Source: Euglena gracilis
Lineage: Eukaryota; Euglenida; Euglenophyceae; Euglenales
Length of the DNA: 64,000 nt
Reading direction: 5' to 3'
Assembly: GCA_039621445.1 (NCBI GenBank)
Contig: CP154956.1
Coordinates: forward strand, 79,108,474 to 79,172,473
Shown: positions 58,201 through 64,000 of the stretch, in pieces
How positions within the stretch are numbered: the stretch's first letter is position 1
Layout of the letters: each line of letters begins with the position of its first letter
Translations under genes and position numbers: made by a program
The notes under the pieces: model-generated
Seen by the model: the letters and a program-made list of their open reading frames with translations, nothing else
Databases searched by the model: none
What the model was told of the DNA's origin: nothing

Positions 58201-61200
58201 CCACGGCCAGCCCCCCCTTTCGACAGTTTTCTCTGTTTAAAACAGGCTGGACGTGCGTTTTCAGGACAGCCGAAGGGGTGGCGGCAGATGGCGTGGGTAC
58301 CCCTCGAAGTGGTGTTCTCTTCTTTCATTGAATTGCTTGGAACTGGCGTGCATGACATCTGGGCTGCTGGGGTTGTTTTCGGCCATGGCAGGGGGGGTGT
58401 TCAGCCTCTGTCTGCTTTACACCCTCCTTTTATGCTTTGGTTCCCCAAAGGGTGGCCTCCCAATCCTGGATGTCTCCCATGACATCCATGCGTTCACCCC
58501 AGGAAAACGGGCTCTGGGAAATGTAGTGATTTGACACGGGTCGCTCAACTAAATACCCCTTCCCTGCCAGAACCCAAATATTAGGTCGGACCTCCCATCC
58601 TGCCTCGCAGTCTACACCCCTCCCCCCGACCCCCACCCCCCCCTGGGGGGTGTGCCTGCTTGGGGCAGGCACCCTCTAGCACCCCCCCCCGGTCAGTAAG
58701 CACAAGCATGCTCCCCCGGGGCCGGGGGGGGGATTTGGCAAAAAACACTAAGGTGACCCGGCAAAGGAGAATGTTTTTTTTTGGCCCTTTTTGGCGTTTT
58801 TGGTCAAATGTCCGGAACCATCTGGTATCCCAAAAACAGGCAAAAAGGCCCAAATCCAGCCGGGTTGGAATTTTTCAGCACATATTAAGAGAATCCCAAA
58901 AAGCCACCCAAAAAAATGCAGTTTTGACCCCCGCTTTCTATTTTTTTTTGTAGAATTTTGACCAATTTTTTTCCCATCCAGCCCCGGCTTTGGGGGGGGA
59001 TGTCCACAGCCCGGCTCGGGGTCCCCATTCAAATATGGGGGTGTGTGCACCTTTTTTTTTGCCCCTTCAGGGCCACCAGATCTCATCATTCGATCTTTTG
59101 AGGTGTGCTCAGCGAAGCCTAATGAGGTGGCATTTAGATGGCACCGGTGCGCGCTTGTTTGGGAGGGGGCAGGGAACCAAATGAGCGTTGGTTTTGTATC
59201 CCATCAGATCACCCAAAAGGGGGAGTCCAACCCCTCCCCACCCCCAGGCCGAGGGTCCGAGACCCCCCTTTGACCAAGATTTTTCTTTTTTGGGCACCGG
59301 GGAGGTGAACATTTTTAAAAATACTTTGTGGCCAGTTTTTTGAAAGACGTGCACGAATGCGCTTTTTCGCAGGCTTTTTTTCAAGGCCAATTTTTTTTTG
59401 TGATGCAACAAACTTTGTACAAGGATACCCTGCAGTCCACCGCTGTATCTCCAGCCAGAGGCACTTCCTTTGGGCGGGGCTGCCGCCGACCCGCACTTCC
59501 GGCAGGCGGTGTATGGGTGGCGGGGGGACCACCCGGTGGCCGCGGAGCTGCGGCGCGTCTTCGCCCGGATGCAGCACGGCCTGCAGCGGTGGGTGGAGAG
59601 CAGGGGGCGGCTGGGACTGGAGGGGCTGGGCCACCACCAGGGTTGTATGGGAAGCTCCGCAGACATGAGGTAGGTGGTAGGGGGGTCCCCCCAACCCCAC
59701 CCCCCTAGTTTTAGAAGGGGGGTCCCCCCACTCCCCCCTCCTCTGCGGGGGCAAAAAAAAAAAAATCCTCCGGCGCTTCGCACCGGGTGTGCATCTTGGG
59801 GCTCAATATGAAATTTTGGCAAAACGGCCCAAAAAATGGTCGAAAATGGTCGCAACTCAGGCAAGGCGGGGAGTTGCGGGGAAATCAAAATGCTGTTAGA
59901 TGGGGCATTTTGAGGCCTTCGATTTAGGTTCCTGGACATTTCCTTTGATTCCCCACCATTTTTGAGAAATTTCAGAAGAATGATTTTTTCTGACCCCCAA
60001 AAGGGCCGACATTTTGCACTCGACGGTGGGAACTTCGGTGACCGAAAACTGGAGGTAGGAGGGGGGGGTCCCCCATCCCCCCCCCCCCCCTAGTTGGAGG
60101 GGGGTCCCCCCACCCCCCCCTCCTCCGAGATTCCCATACAGCCCTGGCCCCCCAACGTCCGAAATCTGGCTTCAATGTGCATTCCTCTTTGTTGCATGAC
60201 AATTTCGCCTGGACATGTTTCTTCAGGTCGTTTGTGTTAACCCCCCCCCCCCCAAATAACACCCCCCCGGTGTGTTATTTGGGCACCCGAACTGGGGCCT
60301 CAGGGGGGGTGTGTTATTTGGGGGGGGTGTTATTTTTACATGGAAAACCAAAGGAAAACAGGGGGGTGTGTTATTTGGGCGCTCGAAATCGGCCCCCGAG
60401 GGGGGGTGTGTTATTTGGGGGTGTGTTATTTGGGGGGGGTGTTATTTGGGAGGGGGGTTTACGTGCTGCGACGCTTGCGTCACACACCCTTATTGTGCTT
60501 GTGTATTAATACACGTATGCATATAGATGTGTATTTGTGCAATAAGTATTAAACATAATGAACGTTACTATAGATACATTTTATGCATTATATATTTTGC
60601 ATTAAAAATTAATAATATACAAAAATTAGTATATCATTATTTCCAAATTTATTTATTAGTGTATCATTCCAAATATTAATTTGACCCTCAAGTCAAAACT
60701 CGTTGATGTTTTTGTGTTTCACAGATGGAGCAGCTTGGGGAAGGGGACCTCAGTCTTCCTGGTGGCGCTGCAGCATTTTACAGAAATGAGGCAAATTTCT
60801 GCCAAAAATGACAATTGAAAACAGGAGGCAATACCCCCCCCCCCCACCAACAAACGCCCTGTTCCGATGAACACCCATTCGGACCGCAACTTCCGTCACC
60901 CCAATTGACAAAACAGGCACGAAATGCAACCCCCTCTTTTGTCCACCGATAACGTTCGCGCAACCAGTGCAGGGTATTGGACCCCTCAAGCCCCCCCCCC
61001 CCGACCCCTGGCGCCACCCAGGGCGCTGGTGGCGGCGCTGGCGGTGGACCCGGCGGTGCAGCAGGATGCCGACGAGTTCTGGAACGTGATGGTGACGAGC
61101 CTGGAGGACACCTGGGGCAGCTGTCCGTCCAGCGCCCCTCCTGGGCCCCGCGGAACTGGTCGGTGTCGAAGGAAGGGGCGTACCATGGCCGGGTGCCCTT

Positions 61201-64000
61201 GAAGGCACGGGATATTATCGTTTCATTTTGATGGAGAACAACCCTTATAGACCACCCCTGGTCCCTGAACCTCGCACCAGGCAATTTGGGAATCAAACTG
61301 GGTTCAAGCTCAAAAACCCACAAACGTGCCGGGAGCAACGAACATGAAGAAAATCACACCCTGCAAACAGGATATTTTCAGCTGGTGGGAAACTCCACGA
61401 ACTCCACGTCTTTCCTTTGGGGAAAGTTTTCCCCAAAGGGCTTGATGGATGTCAGAGCACCCCATAGTGAAGGCATTTTCCCTCAGTCGTTCTGACCCCA
61501 CATTTCGTCGGCAGAAAAGGCTAAAAAAAACAACAAAGCAGGAAAGGTTTTTTGTTGAACTGTTTTTTTTTTCTCACAGCGAGCCCAGGGTTAGATGGAA
61601 GGAGGGTATCTGCCATCCTCGTGTCTTACCCCTTCCCCCTGGGGTGGAGGGTGACTGATTTTTTTGACTCCGGAGTGACCGAGGAGTCGGAAGAACATGA
61701 CTGAGAGGCAAAGAATAACTGACCGGTTTTGTGAAAGTGGAAGGTGATCCCCCCCCCCCCGCCCCCTGGTGGTTAGAAAGCAATGGTATGGTCCAGGCTT
61801 CACCCCCGGCCAGATGGGATTCCACCTGAACCCCGTCTTGTTCTAAACTAAACCTAGCCAGGCCAGGCTTTCTGATTTTGGCAATGTGGCAACGCGCGTG
61901 CTAAATATGGAAGCCCCCCCCCCAATGGCAGATGCAACCTGAAAACAGGCTAAGAAAAGCCGAAATCAAGATTGGTGGCATTTTTCTCTCAAAAATTGGA
62001 GGCGAAAGGCTAAAAAGCATTCAAAAATGCCATTCTGGACCCCTTTTTTTGACCTCTTTGCTCCAAAATTTCGTGCTGAGTGCCAAAAATATTTTCAATC
62101 CCGTCCGGTTTCGCCAGGCTGGCCCAAATCTTATTTCCACTCGACCCCAGGGGACCCCCCCGGCACCCACAGGGAACCCAGCCACCCAACCCACACCCAA
62201 CCGGCACCTGGATCCCCCCCGAGGTCCTTCAGAAAACCCCTGGGAGGGGCCCTTCCTCGCCGACCGTCGCCCCGTTCCTCGCGGAGCACTTCCGGGGCCA
62301 CCTCATGTACGAGACGGTGTGCGGCCGCTGCCGCCGCAGCAGCCGGCGGGCGGAGGCGTTCTACGGGCTGGCCGTCTCCATCAAGGGCCACGCCCAGCTG
62401 GAGGACGCGCTGCGGGCGTCGTGGGAGCCCGAGCAGCTGCCGGGGCCGCGGCGGCTGAACCCCCCCTTTAGACAGGGCAGCGACGTCTTCCCCCCAGTGC
62501 ATAAATTTTCAGATGTACACAAAGGTTTTTCACTGCGAAAAATACGTATGTTAGGCACACACGTGATTCTGTGATTCTGTGTCAATACTGATCTGAAAAA
62601 ATGCATGTGTACGTGAATTTGTAAACATGCAACGTGCACCTGATAAAAAACTTGAGAACTTATGTTCAGTTGTACGCCAGAAAAAATGCAAAAAACAGTT
62701 GCGCCGTTAAACCTGCCCATTCGCCAGGCATGCCACCAGTTGTCGTTCGGGGGGTGGCCTGCCCTGTCCCCCTGGCGACGGGCAGCAACCAGTACCACTG
62801 TGAGCGGTGCGGGCTGCAGGACGCGGTGCGCAGCGTGCAGGTGAAGAAGCTGCCGCGGGTGCTGGTGCTGAAGCTGATGCGCTTCGTGTACGACCCAAAG
62901 AAGGGGGCGCGGCAGAAGGTGCCCACCGCGGTGGGGTACCCCCTCGCGCTGCAGCTGGGGCCGCTGGGGGTGGACGTCGGGGGCCGTCGCTGCAAACCAC
63001 AACAGACAGAAAAAAGGCCTGGCAGAACCACGGTGGCCATGATTTGGATGTTGACGTTTGGATGATGAACCGATGCTGTGTGGATGAGCAGACCAGCAGG
63101 CAAAAATTTTTTTGGCCTTCCCTTCTCCCATCATTACAGCATACACTGCACCTCGCCATACACTATTCTGAATGCAAACCTCAAACATCCGTTTGCTTTC
63201 TTCCCTCCACAGCAGGGTCCCTGCACCCCCCCCCCCCCATCAGAGGGTGGGTTGGGTTGGGTCGAGTGGGTGTCCCGGGAAGGCGATTTCTTGGGCGCCA
63301 AAATGCAGAATGTTTGGGGTCACAAAAGCCCTCGGAAAAATCAGCAGCCATGGCTGGCCCAGACCGAAAGGCGGCTGCTGGTGCTGCTGAGAGTTCCCCC
63401 CAATTCATGCCTTGCTCCGTCGCTGGCGGGCGGCGGCCCCCTCAGCGACGCGGCGCAGGCGGCGTACGACCTGACGGGCGTCGTGTTCCACAAGGGCAAG
63501 ACGTGTTACCACGGCCACTACATCGCCCACTGCCGGGACTGGCGCACCGGCCAGTGGCTCCAGGCGGACGACGACACCGTGGAGGCCCTGAAGGACTACA
63601 TCCAGGGCCGAATGGACATGGACGCGGGATTTTACATAAAGAGGGTCTCCGGGCTTTGGGTGCCCCCCCCCCCCGTCAGGATTACACCCCTGATCCCCAC
63701 ATGGGCGGAACATGACCACATCCTCTATTTTGCGTCTTTGAAATTGGCAAATGTTGTTTTTTTTTTTTACCTGGTAAGTTTTCAAGTTCTCCGGGGAAAT
63801 GACTGTTTTTTTTTAGATCCAGGTTTCACCGATGACCAATTTTTTTTGCAATTCATGAGAATACCTTAAATAAAAAAACCCTTCTGTTTTGGGGGTGGTT
63901 ACAATCGTTCATTTTGAACGCCACTCACCTTCTTCAGCTGCGGCATGTGACAATCCAATTCTTTTTTTAAAAGTTGGGTCGTCGTTGTGGCCGGCCGCGG
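55128..64000 (+). CDS. ubiquitin-specific protease, USP48/UBP26 type (overall span, 3' incomplete)
   Basis: Peptidase C19 deubiquitinase: it removes ubiquitin by a Cys/His/(Asp/Asn) mechanism. Nine exons follow the order of animal USP48 and plant UBP26: an HLYGLRRC N-terminal segment, the Cys box GLRNVGNTCYLNSILQTW, the HFRQAVY segment, VQQDADEFW, a zinc-binding pair CGRC...CERC, KLMRFVYDP, and the His box GHYIAHCRDWRTGQW with following acidic residues. The catalytic Cys and His are present. USP48 and UBP26 are nuclear enzymes acting on chromatin or signalling substrates; whether this one does is inference. C-terminal domains of the family (DUSP, ubiquitin-like) would lie beyond the window. 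Several junctions do not give clean GT-AG phases. Confidence 0.85.
55609..55678 (+). CDS. ubiquitin protease exon 2: N-terminal family segment
   Basis: Acceptor GCCTCCACAG. The frame reads VEHLYGLRRCTAKSHKGPC, resembling the conserved helix plus Cys-rich segment ahead of the catalytic domain in USP48/UBP26. The donor is GTGGAG|GTGTCT or six bases earlier. Confidence 0.65.
56110..56316 (+). CDS. ubiquitin protease exon 3 (borders approximate)
   Basis: The frame reads CCCLSSGCLKGLLPVVTAEA, then YLRSTLGVDLRQLRRPDQ, continuing to a GG|GTGGGT donor at 56316 whose phase 2 matches exon 4. It is the only frame open over the G/C-biased stretch. The 5' border is not fixed. Confidence 0.55.
56873..57785. 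repeat. AT-rich direct repeat, three to four copies, one interrupted by a fold-back
   Basis: TTTCGATTTACGCAGGAATG, CATTCAAAAGTATTTGTGTTC, ATTCCCATACCAAGAGAATTTC, GGAATAGGGTTAGGGT and GGTTGCAACCATCCCGCTC recur at 56873-57028, 57277-57368 (partial), 57568-57722 and 57730-57783 (partial). Confidence 0.9.
57032..57205. repeat. long imperfect fold-back
   Basis: CCAAAGAGTCGCCCAACTAG at 57059 pairs with CTAGTTGGGCGACTCTTTGG ending near 57170. The arms meet at GGCGCCGAAGGCGCC. Outer words TTTCCCTCTACAGGG and CCCTGTAGGGGGAAA extend the pairing. Confidence 0.85.
58117..58197 (+). CDS. ubiquitin protease exon 4: catalytic Cys box
   Basis: Acceptor CTTCCCGTACAG and donor TG|GTACCA. The frame reads PGLDGTEAAGLRNVGNTCYL, then NSILQTW. 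GNTCYLNS holds the nucleophile Cys of C19 peptidases. Confidence 0.9.
58198..59458. other. intron with C/G-run repeats
   Basis: 58640-58712 is a copy of the GCCTGC...GCAGGC fold-back seen at 2325-2395. No exon-like frame was found. Confidence 0.45.
59459..59669 (+). CDS. ubiquitin protease exon 5
   Basis: The frame reads AAADPHFRQAVYGWRGDHPV, AAELRRVFARMQHGLQRWVE, then SRGRLGLEGLGH. HFRQAVY corresponds to the ELRQALY region after the Cys box. The donor GAG|GTAGGT (phase 2) fits exon 6. Neither AG near 59454-59458 gives the phase left by exon 4. Confidence 0.75.
59670..60239. other. intron with C/G-run repeat words
   Basis: 59680-59760 and 60055-60135 share GTAGGAGGGGGGGGTCCCCC- and CTAGTT-type words. 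The rest is unremarkable. Confidence 0.45.
60240..60459. mobile_element. C-run-tipped TA-flanked short element, family alpha, copy 4
   Basis: TA (60238-60239), ACCCCCCCCCCCCCC, AAATAACACCCC at the left; GTGTTATTTGGGAGGGGGGTT at the right before TA (60460-60461). The body is nearly identical to 1417-1639, which lies 59 kb away. Confidence 0.8.
60462..61021. other. intron, AT-rich
   Basis: TATTAAT-rich sequence followed by a C run just ahead of the next exon. No other feature. Confidence 0.45.
61022..61158 (+). CDS. ubiquitin protease exon 6: QQDADEF motif
   Basis: Acceptor TGGCGCCACCCAG. The frame reads ALVAALAVDPAVQQDADEFW, then NVMVTSLEDTW. QQDADEF is the conserved C19 block after the Cys box. 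It accepts exon 5 in phase 2. The donor is unclear; similarity ends at about 61113. Confidence 0.85.
61159..62232. other. intron
   Basis: No repeats delimited and no exon-like frame. C runs lie at 61748-61765 and 61914-61923. Confidence 0.4.
62233..62470 (+). CDS. ubiquitin protease exon 7: first zinc knuckle
   Basis: The frame reads TVAPFLAEHFRGHLMYETVC, GRCRRSSRRAEAFYGLAVSI, then KGHAQLEDALRASWEPEQL. CGRC is the first CxxC of the family's zinc site. Both borders are soft: similarity spans about 62263-62450. Confidence 0.8.
62471..62785. other. intron
   Basis: AT-rich, no feature noted. Confidence 0.45.
62786..62975 (+). CDS. ubiquitin protease exon 8: second zinc knuckle
   Basis: Acceptor CTGGCGACGGGCAG. 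The frame reads NQYHCERCGLQDAVRSVQVK, KLPRVLVLKLMRFVYDPKKG, then ARQKVPTAVGYPLALQLGPL. CERC completes the zinc pair. The donor is GAC|GTCGGG or six bases earlier, both phase 0. Confidence 0.85.
62976..63458. other. intron
   Basis: Contains C runs near 63227-63238 and no recognised repeat. Confidence 0.45.
63459..63644 (+). CDS. ubiquitin protease exon 9: His box
   Basis: Acceptor GACGCGGCGCAG (phase 0) and donor AGG|GTCTCC. The frame reads AAYDLTGVVFHKGKTCYHGH, YIAHCRDWRTGQWLQADDDT, then VEALKDYIQGRMDMDAG. GHYIAH contains the catalytic His, and the following W-x-x-x-D-D block is where the third catalytic residue normally sits. Confidence 0.85.
63645..64000. other. intron at window edge
   Basis: T-rich sequence with no exon recognised. 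The protease gene should continue to the right. Confidence 0.5.

Overview
This is nuclear DNA of a eukaryote, probably a unicellular alga or another protist with a large, repeat-rich genome. The coding sequence lies in short exons with strongly G/C-biased third codon positions. These exons are separated by long introns with mostly GT...AG borders and packed with repeats. Nothing in the sequence fixes the taxon. GC3-rich exons in a repeat-laden genome would suit, for example, a prasinophyte-type green alga, but that is only a guess. No prokaryotic operon, rRNA, tRNA or CRISPR array was found.

Layout. 1-10.7 kb holds no recognisable gene. It contains several repeat families, a 521-bp element with terminal inverted repeats, a 78-bp satellite, a 56-bp perfect palindrome and about 1.26 kb of almost G-free, C-rich sequence. 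10.85-46.14 kb (+ strand) holds what I read as one large gene of about 27 exons and roughly 1,300 codons. From 23.8 kb on, most exon junctions agree in reading phase, and the last exon ends at a TAA at 46139-46141. Its product has an N-terminal coiled-coil-like exon, a low-complexity Lys/Gly/Ser/Pro part, a long alpha-helical (solenoid-like) centre and a basic, disordered C-terminus. I recognise no family. 46.14-55.1 kb is intergenic and repeat-filled. From about 55.1 kb to the right edge (+ strand) lies the 5' part of a ubiquitin-specific protease of the USP48/UBP26 type. It has the Cys box, QQDADEF, two CxxC knuckles and the GHYIAH His box, and it continues beyond the window.

Mobile DNA. 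Four classes of short inverted-repeat element can be delimited with target-site duplications. (a) A CTTAG...CTAAG family with 5-bp duplications: 28524-31612 flanked by AGGAT and 53216-54601 flanked by CAAGT. It is full of TTTGCGCAAATGCGC hairpins, one with 55-bp perfect arms. (b) TA-flanked elements whose tips are C/G homopolymers: 1417-1639, 12649-13068, 19212-19625, 26359-26716, 36730-37080, 50225-50617 and 60240-60459. These account for many of the long G and C runs. (c) A CAGAC...GTCTG family with 8-bp duplications: 15714-16156, 23558-23703 and 40172-40564. (d) A single element at 821-1341 with 18-bp perfect termini. Decayed Ty3/gypsy reverse-transcriptase fragments lie in one intron of the large gene. 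Very long microsatellites sit at 13.7-15.3, 35.45-35.62, 40.9-42.0 and 45.15-45.69 kb. One of them begins exactly at a 5' splice site.

The two genes have no evident functional link. The most novel signals are the two well-delimited transposon families (a and b), the large unrecognised helical protein, and the fold-back DNA structures.
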